NCBI GenBank assembly: GCA_938048185.1
Contig: CALIVT010000030.1
Span: 1-64,000, forward strand
Reading direction: 5' to 3'
DNA: 64,000 bases
DNA from: an uncultured Arenicella sp.
Lineage (GTDB): Bacteria; Pseudomonadota; Gammaproteobacteria; Arenicellales; Arenicellaceae
In this document: piece after piece, positions 9,144 through 20,467 of the stretch
Layout: the number at the start of each line of letters is the position of its first letter
How positions within the stretch are numbered: position 1 is the stretch's first letter
Translations under genes and position numbers: made by a program
Notes under the pieces: model-generated
What the model was told of the DNA's origin: nothing
The model's input: only the letters and a program-made list of their open reading frames with translations
Databases searched by the model: none

Positions 9144-10685
9144 ATGGCAAGCGAACTTTTAATGATGGCCGACGTTTTGTCGACAGAGAAAGCCGTTGAT
9201 AAAGGCATTATCTTCGAGGCGATTGAAGCCGCGTTGGCGACGGCAACGCGCAAACGTCACCGTGAAGATATTGAAGTTCATTGCAGTATCAATCAAGAAG
9301 ACGGTTCGTACATTCCGTATCGCGTATGGGAAGTTATTGAAGACGATGCTGAGTTAGAGTTCCCAACCAAGCAAATGTGTATAAGCGCAGCTAAGGAACA
9401 CGACCCTGAGCTAGAAATCGGTGGATTTGTTAAAGAAGAACTTGAAGCCGTGCCCTTTGGTCGTATTGCCGCGCAGGCAGCCAAGCAAGTTATTATGCAA
9501 AAAGTGCGTGAGGCTGAACGCAATAAAATTAGCGAAGAGTTTGAACCACGTGTAGGCGAAATGTTGTCCGGTGTGGTTAAGCGCCAAGAACGTGGCGACA
9601 CCATTATTGATCTTGGTGGCGTTGAGGCCGTGTTGCCGCGTAATAAAATGATTCAGCGTGAAGGTCTGCGTCCAGGTGATCGTATTCGCGCTATTTTAAG
9701 TGAAGTAAAACAAAACAACCGTGGCCCGCAATTGGTCTTAGACCGCACTGCGCCCGGCCTCGTTCTTTCATTGTTCCGCACTGAAGTGCCGGAAGCCAGC
9801 GAAAACATTATTGAGATTTTGGCGGCGGCTCGTGATCCGGGGTTACGAGCTAAGATCGCGGTTAAATCGAACGATTCAAAAGTTGACCCAGTAGGCGCAT
9901 GCGTCGGTATTCGCGGCTCGCGTGTGCAAAGTGTTTCAAATGAAATAAACGGCGAGCGTGTTGATATTATCAAATGGTCTGAAGACCCAGCACAGTTTGT
10001 AATTAACGCGTTGGCGCCTGCCGAAGTTGAATCGATTATGGTTGATGAAGACAAAGGCGCAATGGACGTGATTGTCGACGAGTCGCAACTATCATTATCG
10101 ATTGGTCGTGGTGGTCAAAACGTGCGTTTAGCCAGTGAGTTAACCGGCTGGGAAATTAACATCATGACGTACGAGCAAGCGAACGAAAAGCTTGAAGAAG
10201 AGTCGTCTGATGTGCGTGAAATGTTCATGAAAAAACTTGATATTGATGCCGACGTGGCAACCATTCTTATTCAAGAGGGTTTTTCAAGCCTTGAGGAAGT
10301 GGCCTATGTGCCGCGTGAAGAAATGCTCGAAGTTGAAGAGTTCGATGAAGCATTGGTTGATGAACTGCGGCAACGTGCTGATGATGCGTTGGTTACGTTG
10401 GCGATTCAAAAAGAAGAGCTTTTGAAGGGGGCTGACCCTGCCGACGATTTGCTGGCAATGGACGGGATGGATGATACCACCGCGAAGTTCCTGGCGATCA
10501 ACGATATTAAGACAATGGAAGACCTTGCCGAGGCAGCAACCGATGAGTTGCTTGAAATCGAAGGGTTGAAAATAACTGAAGAACGCGCGCAAGAGTTAAT
10601 CATGACCGCGCGCCGACCTTGGTTTGAAGAAATGGGTATCGACCCTGATGCGACGGATGAAGTTGAAGAGGGTAGTGACGCGTAA
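9144..10685 (+). CDS. nusA: Transcription termination/antitermination factor NusA
   Basis: 513 residues, near the E. coli length of 495. Order: N-terminal RNA polymerase-binding domain (about 1-125), S1 domain (about 135-200, [22 protein letters not shown]), two KH domains (about 205-345, [14 protein letters not shown] and [13 protein letters not shown]), and two acidic helix-hairpin-helix repeats at the C terminus (about 365-495), the gammaproteobacterial extension that contacts the alpha subunit CTD or lambda N. It controls pausing, intrinsic termination and rRNA antitermination. It lies between rimP and infB in the classical operon and may regulate it. Confidence 0.98.
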   Translation: MASELLMMADVLSTEKAVDKGIIFEAIEAALATATRKRHREDIEVHCSINQEDGSYIPYRVWEVIEDDAELEFPTKQMCISAAKEHDPELEIGGFVKEELEAVPFGRIAAQAAKQVIMQKVREAERNKISEEFEPRVGEMLSGVVKRQERGDTIIDLGGVEAVLPRNKMIQREGLRPGDRIRAILSEVKQNNRGPQLVLDRTAPGLVLSLFRTEVPEASENIIEILAAARDPGLRAKIAVKSNDSKVDPVGACVGIRGSRVQSVSNEINGERVDIIKWSEDPAQFVINALAPAEVESIMVDEDKGAMDVIVDESQLSLSIGRGGQNVRLASELTGWEINIMTYEQANEKLEEESSDVREMFMKKLDIDADVATILIQEGFSSLEEVAYVPREEMLEVEEFDEALVDELRQRADDALVTLAIQKEELLKGADPADDLLAMDGMDDTTAKFLAINDIKTMEDLAEAATDELLEIEGLKITEERAQELIMTARRPWFEEMGIDPDATDEVEEGSDA

Positions 10686-10756
10686 GTCTCTATAGAGTTT
10701 GAGACACAAAATACAAATTGCTAACACAACTTATCTAAACAAAAAGAGCACAAATT

Positions 10757-13489
10757 ATGTCAACCATTACTATCAAAGCCTTTGCCCAACAAATTGGCAT
10801 TGAACCTGAACGCGTTGTTAAGCAGCTCGGTGATGCGGGCGTTGCCGGCAAGACTGTCGAAGACTCCTTGCGTGACGAAGAAAAACGTCAACTATTAGAT
10901 TTTCTACGTGGCGGCTCTGCGGCTGCGTCTAAAGAGTCGAGCGCTGGGCGCGGTAAGATCACTTTAAAGAAAAAGACGAACTCTGAGATTCAGCAAACCT
11001 CGAAAACGGGTATTGCACGCACTGTGCAGGTTCAGACTAAAAAACGCCGTACCTTTGTTAAGCGTGAAGTGCTTGAACAAGAAGAGGCAGATCGCCAAGA
11101 AGCAGATAAACTTCGTCAACAACAGGATGCCGCCGAACAGGCCGAGCAAGCAAGACTTGCCGCTGAGCAAGCGCAGCAGGCTGAAGCCGAACAAGCTGAG
11201 TTAGCCGCGGCCGCTGAACAAGCCGAAGCGGAAGCCGCTAAGGCCCAAGAGGCTGCGCAAGCTGACGTTGTCGAAGAGGCTGTGGTTGAACCCGTCGCTG
11301 AAAGTGTCGAAGATAGCAGCAAAGAAGAAGTGGTTGAGGCAACTGAAAAAGTCGCTGAGGCCCCCGTTGCCGAAGCACCGAAAGCCGAGCCGCAAGCTGC
11401 ACCTCCCGTTGAGGCGCCGGCCGAGCCAGTGGTAGAAACCAAGCCAACTGAGCCGGCGCGTGTTCGACGTGAAGTTGCAATGCCTTCGATTATCCGCAAA
11501 GCGGCTGATCGAGTACGCGTGTCACCCATTATTAAGCAAGCCGACCCCAAACCGGCCACGCCAGCGCCCGCCGCTAAAACAGATAAAGGTAAGCGCAAAC
11601 CGTTTGCGGGCCGCGCCGAATTGCACGTGGCTCAAGGCCGTCGTAAGCGCAAAGAGAAGCGCCGCCCGTCAAATATTAAAAGTAGCACTACCGATCAGCA
11701 CGCGTTCGAACGCCCAGTCGCGCCAGTTGTACGTGATGTCGCTATTGGCGAGACCATCAGTGTTGCTGACCTTGCGGCGCAAATGTCAGTGAAATCGGCT
11801 GAGGTCGTGAAGACACTGTTTAAGATGGGTACCATGGTAACCATCAATCATACTTTGGACCAAGATACCGCGATGTTAGTGGTTGATGAAATGGGTCACC
11901 GTGCCGTTGAAGCTAAGCAAGATGACCCTGAGGCGTTCTTGTCGGCGAGTCAAGATGTTGAGGTCGATGAGTCTACCTTTGAGCCGCGTTGCCCAGTGGT
12001 AACGGTTATGGGCCACGTTGACCACGGTAAGACCTCACTTTTGGATTACATTCGCAAAGCGAAAGTAACCGATGGCGAAGCCGGTGGTATCACCCAGCAC
12101 ATTGGTGCGTATCAAGTACAAACCAATAACGGCGAAATCACCTTTTTAGACACACCCGGACACGAAGCCTTTAGTGCAATGCGTGCGCGTGGTGCGCAAG
12201 CCACTGATTTAATTATTTTAGTGGTTGCTGCGGATGACGGTGTTAAGCCGCAAACGATTGAAGCAATTAGACACGCTAAGAATGCCGGTGTGCCATTGAT
12301 TGTTGCGATCAACAAAATGGATAAAGACTCTGTTGACCCTGAGCGTGTTAAGCAAGAACTTGCCAACGAAGAAGTTATTTCTGAAGGCTGGGGCGGTGAT
12401 GTAATGATGGTGCCGGTATCAGCGCATACCGGTATGGGCGTTGAAGAACTGCTTGAAGCGGTTGCAATGCAGTCAGAATTACTTGAGCTTAAGGCTCGTC
12501 CATCGGGCAACGCCACGGGCACCGTTGTTGAAGCGCGCTTAGACAAAGGCCGCGGTGCGGTGTGTACTATTTTGGTTCAACAGGGCGAACTTAACTATGG
12601 CGACATTGTTTTGGTTGGTCGTGAGACCGGGCGTATCCGCGCGATGGTCGATGACAGTGGCAAAACGATTAAGCTTGCTGGCCCGTCAATGCCGGTAGAG
12701 ATTCAAGGTTTAAGTGGTGTTCCATCGGCTGGCGACGATATGCTGGTGGTTGATGATGAACGTAAGGCTCGTGAAGCCGCTCAGTTCCGTAGCAGTCGTG
12801 AACGTGAAACACGTTTGGCGCGCCAACAGGCCGCGAAGCTTGAGAACATGTTCTCGCAAATGGGTGAGGGCGAAGTTAAAAACGTTAACGTTCTTATCAA
12901 GGGTGACGTGCAAGGCTCAATCGAAGCTTTATCTGAGTCTTTAACCAAGCTTTCAACTGATCAAGTTAAAGTGAGCGTAGTGCACGGTATGGTGGGTGCG
13001 ATTAACGAATCGGACATCAACCTTGCCATGACTTCCTCGGCCTTCGTTATTGGTTTTAACGTTCGTGCCGACGCGCAAGCCAGAAAGTTGGCGGAGCAAG
13101 AAGAAGTACAGATTCGTTACTACAGTATTATTTATGAAGTCATCGACGACGTTAAAGCCGCAATGGAAGGTCTACTAGACCCCGAGATTCGCGAAGACGT
13201 GATGGGCCAAGTAGAAGTGCGCGAGGTTTTCCGTGCACCGAAGATTGGCACCATCGCTGGTTGTTACGTGACTGAAGGCGTGGTTAAGCGTAATGCTCAT
13301 GTGCGGATAGTTCGCGACAGTATCGTGATTTTTGAAGGCAAGATTGACTCGCTTCGACGTTTTAAAGACGACGTTAGTGAGGTCAAAATGGGCACCGAAT
13401 GCGGTATTGGTGTCACTAACTACAGCGACATTAAAGAAGGCGACCAATTGGAAATCTTCGATAAAGTTGAGGTTAAAGTAACCCTGTAA
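10757..13489 (+). CDS. infB: Translation initiation factor IF-2
   Basis: 910 residues. An N-terminal IF2N domain is followed by a long Ala/Glu/Gln-rich charged linker (about 110-240), a second IF2N-like segment (about 330-380), then the GTPase domain with G1 GHVDHGKT (419-426), G3 DTPGHE, G4 NKMD and G5 SAH, and C-terminal domains II-IV that bind fMet-tRNA. IF-2 places initiator tRNA on the 30S subunit; the initiator tRNA gene is at the head of this same cluster. Out-of-frame open stretches over the linker reflect its biased composition and are not genes. Confidence 0.98.
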   Translation: MSTITIKAFAQQIGIEPERVVKQLGDAGVAGKTVEDSLRDEEKRQLLDFLRGGSAAASKESSAGRGKITLKKKTNSEIQQTSKTGIARTVQVQTKKRRTFVKREVLEQEEADRQEADKLRQQQDAAEQAEQARLAAEQAQQAEAEQAELAAAAEQAEAEAAKAQEAAQADVVEEAVVEPVAESVEDSSKEEVVEATEKVAEAPVAEAPKAEPQAAPPVEAPAEPVVETKPTEPARVRREVAMPSIIRKAADRVRVSPIIKQADPKPATPAPAAKTDKGKRKPFAGRAELHVAQGRRKRKEKRRPSNIKSSTTDQHAFERPVAPVVRDVAIGETISVADLAAQMSVKSAEVVKTLFKMGTMVTINHTLDQDTAMLVVDEMGHRAVEAKQDDPEAFLSASQDVEVDESTFEPRCPVVTVMGHVDHGKTSLLDYIRKAKVTDGEAGGITQHIGAYQVQTNNGEITFLDTPGHEAFSAMRARGAQATDLIILVVAADDGVKPQTIEAIRHAKNAGVPLIVAINKMDKDSVDPERVKQELANEEVISEGWGGDVMMVPVSAHTGMGVEELLEAVAMQSELLELKARPSGNATGTVVEARLDKGRGAVCTILVQQGELNYGDIVLVGRETGRIRAMVDDSGKTIKLAGPSMPVEIQGLSGVPSAGDDMLVVDDERKAREAAQFRSSRERETRLARQQAAKLENMFSQMGEGEVKNVNVLIKGDVQGSIEALSESLTKLSTDQVKVSVVHGMVGAINESDINLAMTSSAFVIGFNVRADAQARKLAEQEEVQIRYYSIIYEVIDDVKAAMEGLLDPEIREDVMGQVEVREVFRAPKIGTIAGCYVTEGVVKRNAHVRIVRDSIVIFEGKIDSLRRFKDDVSEVKMGTECGIGVTNYSDIKEGDQLEIFDKVEVKVTL

Positions 13490-13543
13490 ACCAGCTAACC
13501 AGTTAACATGGTTACTGATTAGTAGAGTTGCGGAAGGTCGACT

Positions 13544-13900
13544 ATGCCTAAAGAGTTTAATCGCAGTGAGCGCGTGGCGCAGACCATCACCCGTCAGTTG
13601 GCGATGATTCTGCGTAATGAGGTCAATGACCCGCGTGTTTCCAGTTTGACCATAACCGAGGTTGAGGTGACTAAGGATTTGCGCCAAGCGAAAGTCTTTG
13701 TCACTTCTTTATTCGAAGATCAAATAGAGATTGACGACACAATGAAGGCGCTGGAGAAAGCCAATGGTTTTTTACGGCGTGCCTTGGCGCGCGTTATTGA
13801 TATGCGCCATTGCCCGAACTTGTTATTTTCGTACGACAATTCGATCTCTGAGGGCGCTAGAATGTCGGCCCTGATTGATAAGGCTCTAAACAAAGAGTAG
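13544..13900 (+). CDS. rbfA: 30S ribosome-binding factor RbfA
   Basis: 118 residues, single KH-like domain. Typical opening (PKEFNRSERVAQTITRQLAMILRNEVNDPRV), then TKDLRQAKVFVTSL and the RMCPNL-type segment DMRHCPNLLFSYD. It matures the 16S 5' end region of the 30S particle and helps in cold adaptation. AAGGT precedes the ATG. It lies 54 bases after infB and before truB, the conserved order. Confidence 0.96.
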   Translation: MPKEFNRSERVAQTITRQLAMILRNEVNDPRVSSLTITEVEVTKDLRQAKVFVTSLFEDQIEIDDTMKALEKANGFLRRALARVIDMRHCPNLLFSYDNSISEGARMSALIDKALNKE

Positions 13901-13987
13901 AGCAAACGTTAGACCGTTATTTACGCTGTAAGCTCATACTGGTTTTAGTTCTGGGTGACGCCTTATAGTTTTCTTTAGTTATCGCCG

Positions 13988-14881
13988 ATGAAAAAACAAA
14001 AGCTCAATTTACATGGTGTAATCCTGCTCGATAAACCGGCGGGCATGAGTTCAAATCAAGTGCTGCAGAAAGTAAAGTGGTTATTGAACGCGAAAAAAGC
14101 CGGGCATACCGGCAGCCTAGACCCTATTGCTACCGGCTTATTGCCACTGTGTTTTGGGCAGGCCACTAAGGTGTCTGAGTACTTACTTCATTCGCATAAG
14201 AAGTACACCACCGTATTACAGCTCGGCCAAACCACCGACACCTTAGACTGCGAAGGCGAGGTGATTGAAAGCAACGCGGTTAACGTCAGTGATGGTCAAT
14301 TAGAAGACGCGCTAGAACAGTTTAGGGGCGACATACAACAAGTGCCGCCGATGTACAGTGCGCTTAAACGAGATGGTCAACCGCTTTATAAGCTCGCTAG
14401 AAAGGGTGAAACGGTTGAACGTGCTGCACGTAATATGACGGTGCACAGTTTAGAGGCGACGCGCTTGAGCAACGACCGGCTAGAGCTTAAGGTGCATTGT
14501 TCCAGCGGTTTCTACATTCGCTCACTGGGTGATGATTTAGGTCGGGTTTTAGGCTGCGGCGCGCATGTTGTTGAACTGCGGCGTACCGAAATAAAGTCTA
14601 TAAGCGTTACACAGGCTCGTTCTCTCGAACAAGTCGAGACCGGAAATGTTGCGGATCTGTTGTTACCAATCGATACCTTGATTGAGCACATGCCTAAGAT
14701 CGAAATTTCCGATGCTCAGGCGTTAAGTATGTTGCAAGGTAAAGCTACGCCCGCTAATGGCTTAAGAACGGCGGAACTAAGCCGTTTTTACCGCACTGAC
14801 GGGCGACTTTTTGGTGTTGGCGAGGTGTCAGAGTTAGGCCAAATAAAAGCTCGAAAAACCTTTATAACGGACGAGTCGTAG
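13988..14881 (+). CDS. truB: tRNA pseudouridine(55) synthase TruB
   Basis: 297 residues. It makes pseudouridine 55 in the T-loop of tRNAs. The catalytic Asp is D45 in HTGSLDPIATGLLP. Other family motifs: GVILLDKPAGMSSNQ, GQTTDTLDCEGE, QVPPMYSALKRDGQPLYKLARKG and the CSSGFYIRSLGDDLG strand. A C-terminal PUA-like part follows. 87 bases after rbfA, same operon. Confidence 0.97.
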   Translation: MKKQKLNLHGVILLDKPAGMSSNQVLQKVKWLLNAKKAGHTGSLDPIATGLLPLCFGQATKVSEYLLHSHKKYTTVLQLGQTTDTLDCEGEVIESNAVNVSDGQLEDALEQFRGDIQQVPPMYSALKRDGQPLYKLARKGETVERAARNMTVHSLEATRLSNDRLELKVHCSSGFYIRSLGDDLGRVLGCGAHVVELRRTEIKSISVTQARSLEQVETGNVADLLLPIDTLIEHMPKIEISDAQALSMLQGKATPANGLRTAELSRFYRTDGRLFGVGEVSELGQIKARKTFITDES

Positions 14882-14913
14882 TGATCGCTCGCAAAACTGC
14901 ACTCAAAGTGGAT

Positions 14914-14939
14914 AAAACCGTTAAAAAACGGGTGTTTTT
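14914..14939 (+). terminator. Weak terminator-like hairpin after truB
   Basis: CCGTT (14918-14922), loop AAAA, AACGG (14927-14931), flanked by A-rich and T-rich arms and a run of five T. The stem is only 5 GC-containing pairs, so termination would be partial. This would allow read-through to rpsO in addition to its own promoter. Confidence 0.4.
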
Positions 14940-14974
14940 AGCGTAAATACAGGTGATTTCTACTGCCAAAAGGT

Positions 14975-14980
14975 TAGAAT
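14975..14980 (+). promoter_or_regulatory. Probable -10 element of the rpsO promoter
   Basis: TAGAAT followed by the GC-rich discriminator ACGCGCC, a pattern common at ribosomal protein promoters. The -35 region is poor. It sits 98 bases before rpsO, leaving a leader long enough for the S15 autoregulatory structure known in other bacteria; no such fold was demonstrated here. Confidence 0.45.
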
Positions 14981-15077
14981 ACGCGCCTCGTAAAGCAATC
15001 GTGTTTTGCGACAATCTTATCTTGGTTTCCACCCTTCAGGGAATTGAGATTCATTAATTTCTGAAGAGGAAGTTTTT

Positions 15078-15347
15078 ATGGCATTAACCGCCGAAGACAA
15101 AGCAGCCATTGTTGCTGACTATCAAATTGCAAAAGGTGACACTGGTTCACCTGAAGTTCAAATCGCATTGCAGACAGCTCGAATCAAAGACTTGTCTCCA
15201 CACTTCAAAGAGCACATCCACGACCATCACTCGCGCCAAGGTTTGTTGCGTTTGGTAAATCAGCGTCGCAAGCTGCTTGATTATTTGAAGAAAAACGATG
15301 TTGAGCGATATCGAACGCTTATCGGCCGCTTAGGCCTGCGTAAGTAA
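15078..15347 (+). CDS. rpsO: 30S ribosomal protein S15
   Basis: 89 residues, exact family length. Motifs: [52 protein letters not shown] and the end [12 protein letters not shown]. It is a primary 16S rRNA-binding protein that also contacts 23S rRNA. GAGGAAG precedes the ATG. Followed by a strong terminator and then pnp, as in E. coli. Confidence 0.99.
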   Translation: MALTAEDKAAIVADYQIAKGDTGSPEVQIALQTARIKDLSPHFKEHIHDHHSRQGLLRLVNQRRKLLDYLKKNDVERYRTLIGRLGLRK

Positions 15348-15363
15348 AGAAACAACGCTTTCA

Positions 15364-15396
15364 CAAAAGCCTTATCTAGCGATAAGGCTTTTGTAG
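15364..15396 (+). terminator. Strong intrinsic terminator between rpsO and pnp
   Basis: A perfect 13-pair stem (15364-15376 with 15381-15393) closes the tetraloop TAGC, and the 3' arm itself carries TTTT. It should end most rpsO transcripts, as the rpsO terminator does in E. coli, while some pass into pnp. Confidence 0.85.
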
Positions 15397-15440
15397 TTTT
15401 AAGGGTATCTCCTCCCCGTTATCATTGCCGTAGTTTGGCG

Positions 15441-15524
15441 TGAGACAAAGCGGAGAAGACAAGGTGCGAAATGGTTCGCACAATGTTTAGAGTAGGAAAA
15501 CTGCAAATAGTGCAGGCTGTCTCA
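15441..15524 (+). promoter_or_regulatory. Structured pnp leader (three-stem fold)
   Basis: TGAGACA (15441-15447) is exactly complementary to TGTCTCA (15518-15524). The closed region holds two local hairpins: GTGCGAA/TTCGCAC (15464-15470, 15475-15481, loop ATGG) and CTGCA/TGCAG (15501-15505, 15511-15515, loop AATAG). In E. coli the pnp leader is cut by RNase III and then degraded by PNPase, which autoregulates. This fold fits the same role, but the role is inferred. Confidence 0.6.
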
Positions 15525-15569
15525 ATAGCAATAGGGCTAAAGAGATATTAAAATTTATAGGTAAATTGT

Positions 15570-17657
15570 ATGTCAAAGGTAACGAAGACCTTTCAATTCG
15601 GTGAGCGTGAGTTCACTTTAGAAACGGGTGAGATCGCTCGCCAAGCCGATTCGGCTATCATCGCCAGCTGTGGCGATACCACTGTAATGGTCACTGTCGT
15701 CAACAAGATGTCAGGTGAGCCAAGAGATTTCATGCCACTTACGATTGATGTCGAAGAGCGTACTTACGCCGCCGGCAAAATTCCTGGTGGCTTCTTTCGT
15801 CGTGAAGGCCGTCCTTCCGAGAAAGCTATTTTAACTTGTCGTTTGATCGACCGACCGTTGCGCCCCTTGTTCCCAAAAGGTTTTGGCTATGACGTACAGG
15901 TGGTTATCACGATTGTGTCAATTGACCCGAACATCGACACTGAGATTGTTTCACTTGTTGGTGCGTCAGCAGCCTTGGCGACGTCCGGTATTCCGTTTAA
16001 TGGACCCGTTGGCGCAGCGCGCGTTGGTTACATGAACGGCGAGTACGTATTAAACCCAGATCGTGATCAGCTTCTTGAGTCTGATCTGGACTTAGTCGTT
16101 GCGGGCACTAAAGACGCGGTTCTAATGGTTGAGTCTGAAGCAAATATTCTTGCTGAGGAGATCATGCTAGGCGCGGTAATGTACGGCCACAAAGAATCAC
16201 AGAAGGCGATTGCCGCGATCGAAGAGTTAGCCGCTGATGTTGCTAAGCCAATGAAAGAGTGGACGCCACCGGTTGAAGACACGTCAGTAACCGCAAAAGT
16301 TGCTGAAATTTCTAAAGCCGCGTTAGAAGACGCGTTTTCTACCGCAAGCAAAGTCGATCGTGTTGCTAAAATCTCCGCTGCTCACGCTGACGTAAAAGCG
16401 GGCTTGTTGAATGAAGAGTCTTCAGTTGCTGATATCGATGCGGTTAACGCGGCGTTCAAAGGCTTAGAAAAAGACATCGTTCGTGGGCGTATCATTGCCG
16501 GTGAGCCGCGTATTGATGGTCGTGATACAACGACTGTTCGTGGTATCGATGTACGCACTGGCGTATGGCCGCGTACTCACGGTTCCGCTATGTTCACCCG
16601 TGGCGAAACTCAAGCCGTTGTTGCGGCAACTTTGGGTACTGAACGTGATGCGCAGCGCATTGATGCATTAGAAGGCGACATCTCTGATCGCTTTATGTTG
16701 CATTACAACTTTCCTCCGTATTCGGTGGGTGAAACGGGTCGTGTTGGCTCGCCAAAGCGTCGCGAAATCGGTCATGGCCGTTTGGCACGTCGTGGTGTAC
16801 AAGCCGTATTACCGACAGCTGAAGAGTTCCCATACGTTATTCGTGTCGTGTCTGAGATTACTGAATCAAATGGTTCTAGCTCAATGGCATCAGTATGTGG
16901 TTCGTCTCTTGCGATGATGGACGCAGGTGTGCCTCTTAAAGCGCCTGTTGCTGGCATAGCAATGGGTCTGATCAAAGAAGGCGACAACTTTGCTGTATTG
17001 ACTGACATCCTGGGTGACGAAGATCATCTTGGTGACATGGATTTCAAAGTAGCGGGCACGCCAGACGGTATTACTGCATTGCAAATGGATATTAAAATCG
17101 ACGGTATCACCGAAGAGATTATGACCCAAGCATTGTCGCAAGCGAAAGATGCACGTATTCATATCTTGGCGGAAATGGCTAAGGAGCTTGATACGCATCG
17201 TGAAGAAATGTCTGACCATGCGCCCCGCATTATCACGTTCAAAATCAACCCTGATAAGATTCGTGACGTTATCGGCAAAGGCGGTGCTGTCATTCGCGCA
17301 TTGTGCGAAGAAACAGGCGCCACTATCGACATCGAAGATGACGGTACTATTAACGTAGCGTCTGTCGATGGCGCAGCCGGTGCTGAAGCACGTCGTCGTA
17401 TTGAAGAGATTACGTCAGACATCGAAGTAGATTCGGTCTACACCGGTAAAGTTGTCAAAATCATGGAATTTGGCGCGTTTGTAAATGTACTTCCGGGTAA
17501 AGACGGTTTGGTGCATATCTCCCAAATTTCTAACGAGCGTGTTGAAAATGTCGCCGACCATTTGTCTGAAGGTGACGAAGTAACGGTTAAGGTGCTTGAG
17601 GTTGATAAGCAAGGCCGCGTGCGTCTTTCTATGAAAGCCGTAGATGGTGACTCTTGA
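15570..17657 (+). CDS. pnp: Polyribonucleotide nucleotidyltransferase (PNPase)
   Basis: 695 residues. A phosphorolytic 3'-5' exoribonuclease and degradosome component. Two RNase PH domains (about 1-215 and 310-540) flank a helical domain; the first carries [14 protein letters not shown] and the second [31 protein letters not shown] domain (about 550-610, [15 protein letters not shown]) and an S1 domain (about 618-690, [30 protein letters not shown]) follow. It ends soon after S1, without a long tail. Preceded by a folded leader and followed by a terminator. Confidence 0.98.
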   Translation: MSKVTKTFQFGEREFTLETGEIARQADSAIIASCGDTTVMVTVVNKMSGEPRDFMPLTIDVEERTYAAGKIPGGFFRREGRPSEKAILTCRLIDRPLRPLFPKGFGYDVQVVITIVSIDPNIDTEIVSLVGASAALATSGIPFNGPVGAARVGYMNGEYVLNPDRDQLLESDLDLVVAGTKDAVLMVESEANILAEEIMLGAVMYGHKESQKAIAAIEELAADVAKPMKEWTPPVEDTSVTAKVAEISKAALEDAFSTASKVDRVAKISAAHADVKAGLLNEESSVADIDAVNAAFKGLEKDIVRGRIIAGEPRIDGRDTTTVRGIDVRTGVWPRTHGSAMFTRGETQAVVAATLGTERDAQRIDALEGDISDRFMLHYNFPPYSVGETGRVGSPKRREIGHGRLARRGVQAVLPTAEEFPYVIRVVSEITESNGSSSMASVCGSSLAMMDAGVPLKAPVAGIAMGLIKEGDNFAVLTDILGDEDHLGDMDFKVAGTPDGITALQMDIKIDGITEEIMTQALSQAKDARIHILAEMAKELDTHREEMSDHAPRIITFKINPDKIRDVIGKGGAVIRALCEETGATIDIEDDGTINVASVDGAAGAEARRRIEEITSDIEVDSVYTGKVVKIMEFGAFVNVLPGKDGLVHISQISNERVENVADHLSEGDEVTVKVLEVDKQGRVRLSMKAVDGDS

Positions 17658-17694
17658 TTAGTTCACACTGCATGTGGTGTCAGTAAGATAAGAA

Positions 17695-17721
17695 AGGCTC
17701 GCTTCGGCGGGTCTTTTTTTT
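17695..17721 (+). terminator. Intrinsic terminator after pnp
   Basis: AGGCTCGC (17695-17702), loop TTCG, GCGGGTCT (17707-17714) with two G-T pairs, then a run of eight T. It closes the rimP-to-pnp block. Confidence 0.85.
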
Positions 17722-17801
17722 GCGCTATAGAACTAGACTCGTCAACGCTTCAGGGTAACAATAGCCACAACTAAGCTTTTACTGCGACTTTGTATTACAC
17801 A

Positions 17802-18056
17802 ATGAACGACAATCCTAATGCCGCCGCTGACATTATTCAGCGAATCATGCAAACCGCCAAGGCCGCGGTACCCGACTCGCTGTCTAACGACGTGCGCGAT
17901 AATATCAAGGCCGCGATTCAAGATGTTATTGGCGATCTTGATGTTGTGACGCGCGAAGAGCTAGATACTCAAAAAGCGGTACTTGAAAAGACTCGAGCTA
18001 AAGTGGATGAAATGGAATCAATCATCGCTGAGTTGGAAAAGAAGCTGGATTTGTAG
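17802..18056 (+). CDS. ubiK: Ubiquinone biosynthesis accessory factor UbiK (YqiC/BMFP family)
   Basis: 84 residues from ATG 17802; the frame is open four codons further to TTG 17790. N-terminal amphipathic helix region (AAADIIQRIMQTAKAAVPDSL, DNIKAAIQDVIGDLDVVTREELD) and a C-terminal coiled coil (LEKTRAKVDEMESIIAELEKKL). This layout is typical of UbiK, a trimeric membrane-associated factor that works with UbiJ in aerobic ubiquinone synthesis. Read alone after the pnp terminator. Confidence 0.85.
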   Translation: MNDNPNAAADIIQRIMQTAKAAVPDSLSNDVRDNIKAAIQDVIGDLDVVTREELDTQKAVLEKTRAKVDEMESIIAELEKKLDL

Positions 18057-18136
18057 CGATACTAGAATGTCGGGTAATAATTACGTCGTGTTGACGAATC
18101 TCAATACTGCTGTTTACGTGGACGAGCTTTTAAAAA

Positions 18137-18679
18137 ATGGATAAGTTTCAACAACTCGCAGCGCTAGGCGCAGGTGAGTTTTCACATTTGAATGGCTCAT
18201 TGATCGAACACTTAAAGGGTACCAAAAAGCTTCTCTGTGACTGGGGCGCGAGCTCAGGCCTTCAAGACGCGGGGCTATACCACGCGGCCTATGGTACCGA
18301 CGGTTTTGACGAACAATTGGTTTCGGTAAAATACAGAGACAACATTCGGGAAATCGTTGGAAAAGACGCCGAAGAAATTATCTACCAATATTGCGCCTGT
18401 GACCGCGAAGCCTTCTTTTTAAACTTAGAGATGGATAAACCGGTTTTCAAAAATCGTTTTACTGGCGAGTCTTATCTTCTTAGCGAAACCATGTTACAAA
18501 TGTTTTGCGAGTTAACCGCAGCCAATGAAACCGAAATCGCGATCGCGAGCGCCGAGTTCAAAGCGGAATATGGTGAGGCTTTGAGGCGGTTATTCGTAAA
18601 AATGACACCTTATCTCAGCGATAAAGCAATTGAAGGAACTGCGCGCGAGTTTAGTAAACAAGGCTCTCAATTGGGCTAA
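18137..18679 (+). CDS. DUF6817 domain protein (HD-like helical)
   Basis: 180 residues, soluble. The front half fits the DUF6817 pattern: SHLNGSLIEHLKGTKKLLCDWG, then AGLYHAAYGTDGF and YQYCACDREAFF. The conserved His residues in helical context suggest a metal-binding HD-like fold, but no enzymatic role is known to me. It is convergent with the ABC-F gene, with 35 bases between the stops. Confidence 0.65.
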   Translation: MDKFQQLAALGAGEFSHLNGSLIEHLKGTKKLLCDWGASSGLQDAGLYHAAYGTDGFDEQLVSVKYRDNIREIVGKDAEEIIYQYCACDREAFFLNLEMDKPVFKNRFTGESYLLSETMLQMFCELTAANETEIAIASAEFKAEYGEALRRLFVKMTPYLSDKAIEGTAREFSKQGSQLG

Positions 18680-18714
18680 CGTATTAAGCTCATCATTCGC
18701 TAGCAGGAGTGACG

Positions 18715-20313
18715 TCACTGCCTATTCTCGATAACGCTCGCTCGATACTCCTCATAGCTACCGTCGAAGACAATCATTTTCTTATCTCTGATTTCTAATA
18801 TTCGATTGGCGAGTGTAGACACAAATTCGCGGTCATGGCTGACGAAAATCAACGTGCCCTCATACACCTTCAAGGCATTATTTAAGGCTTCAATGGCTTC
18901 CATATCCATGTGATTGGTTGGCTCGTCTAGAATCAATACGTTGGTATCTTGCATCATTAGCTTGCCAAACAGCAGACGATTTTTCTCACCACCAGAACAG
19001 ACGCGCGCCTTTTTATTGAAGTCGTCTTCGGTAAACAGTAAGTTCCCCAACAAGCCACGCACTTTTAGATCGTCGTGTTTTGGAGTGCGCCACTGCATCA
19101 TCCAATCGAACAAGCTCATGTCGTTGTCAAAATCAGCAGTATTGTCTTGCGGGCAATAGCCTACTGCTGCGTTCTCAGCCCATTTGTAGCTACCACTGTT
19201 TGGCGTGACGTGTTCAAGTAAGCATCGCAGCAGGGTCGTTTTGCCTGAGCCATTCTCACCCAAGATAGCTAAGCGAGAGCCAGCTTCAAGAATGAAATCG
19301 TTACTGGTAAACAGTGTCTCATCATTAAAGCCGTGCGAGAGATCTTCGAGCACTAAGGCATTACGGTGTAATTTTTTATGTTGCTTAAAGTTGAGCTTCG
19401 GCGTCATTCGGCTTGATGATTTAACCTCATCGAGTTCGATCTTATTGAGTTTTTTAGCCCGTGAGCTGGCTTGTTTTGCTTTTGATGCGTTCGCGCCAAA
19501 ACGATTAACGAAGTCTTGCAGCTCTTCAATTTCGGCGCTTTTGCGGCTATTGCCGGCCAGCAACTGTTCACGTATCAGGCTTGATGCGGCGACGAAATAC
19601 TCATAATTACCCGGATAAATGCGTAGCTCACCATAGTCAATGTCGGCCATGTGAGTGCAAACGGAATTCAAGAAGTGTCGATCGTGCGAAATAATCACCA
19701 TCGTGCAGGTGCGTTTATTCAGTTCGTTTCCCAACCAACTAATTGTGTCGATGTCTAAGTTATTCGTCGGCTCGTCGAGTAGTAAAATATCTGGGTTTGA
19801 GAACAACGCCTGTGCCAGTAAGACACGGAGTTTGCGGCCTGGGGCGACCTCGCTCATTAGCCCAAAATGCAGTGATTCCTCTATGCCAGCATTCAGTAAA
19901 ATATCGCCAGCGCGGCTCTCTGCCGTGTAGCCGTCCATATCAGCAAATTCAGCTTCTAGGTTCCCCACTTTCATGCCGTCGGCTTCGGACATTTCAGGCA
20001 AGCTGTAGATTCGTTCACGTTCGCACTTGATCTCCCACAGTTTCTTATCACCCATTATCACTGCATCAATGACGCTGTACTTCTCGAACGCGAACTGGTC
20101 CTGACTCAAGGTGCCTAGTTTATCGCCTGGAGTAATGGATACGTTTCCTGAGCTTGGCTCTAACGCGCCGCTCATTATCTTCATTAACGTAGATTTACCA
20201 CAACCATTCGCGCCGATTAAACCGTAGCGATTTCCTTTATCGAATTTAGCTGAAATATTCTCAAACAAAGGCTCCGAGCCAAATTGCATGGTGATGTTTG
20301 CTGTGGAGATCAA
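18715..20313 (-). CDS. ybiT: ABC-F family ATPase, YbiT type
   Basis: 532 residues with two ABC domains and no membrane segment. First Walker [10 protein letters not shown], signature region [18 protein letters not shown] and Walker [13 protein letters not shown]; second Walker [10 protein letters not shown], signature [15 protein letters not shown] and Walker [14 protein letters not shown] charged linker lies between the domains. The opening [20 protein letters not shown] matches E. coli YbiT closely. ABC-F proteins act on the ribosome E site; the exact role of YbiT is less settled than that of EttA. Confidence 0.9.
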   Translation of the reverse strand: MISTANITMQFGSEPLFENISAKFDKGNRYGLIGANGCGKSTLMKIMSGALEPSSGNVSITPGDKLGTLSQDQFAFEKYSVIDAVIMGDKKLWEIKCERERIYSLPEMSEADGMKVGNLEAEFADMDGYTAESRAGDILLNAGIEESLHFGLMSEVAPGRKLRVLLAQALFSNPDILLLDEPTNNLDIDTISWLGNELNKRTCTMVIISHDRHFLNSVCTHMADIDYGELRIYPGNYEYFVAASSLIREQLLAGNSRKSAEIEELQDFVNRFGANASKAKQASSRAKKLNKIELDEVKSSSRMTPKLNFKQHKKLHRNALVLEDLSHGFNDETLFTSNDFILEAGSRLAILGENGSGKTTLLRCLLEHVTPNSGSYKWAENAAVGYCPQDNTADFDNDMSLFDWMMQWRTPKHDDLKVRGLLGNLLFTEDDFNKKARVCSGGEKNRLLFGKLMMQDTNVLILDEPTNHMDMEAIEALNNALKVYEGTLIFVSHDREFVSTLANRILEIRDKKMIVFDGSYEEYRASVIENRQ

Positions 20314-20467
20314 AACAGAGCCCGAGAGGTATATGAAATAAGGCTGCGGAGTCTACAGACTTATTGATTTTGAGTATACCGTTGACGTTGTTTAAACAAA
20401 GAAAATTGGCAGCGTGTACAGGTTTATACACGCTGTTTGAATTCACGTAATCATCTGTTGAAAATCA

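Noticed and set aside
11116..11598. 160-codon minus-strand frame of Ala/Ser-rich protein inside infB
   Set aside because: It is the complement of the Ala/Glu-rich linker of IF-2, whose codon bias removes stops from other frames.
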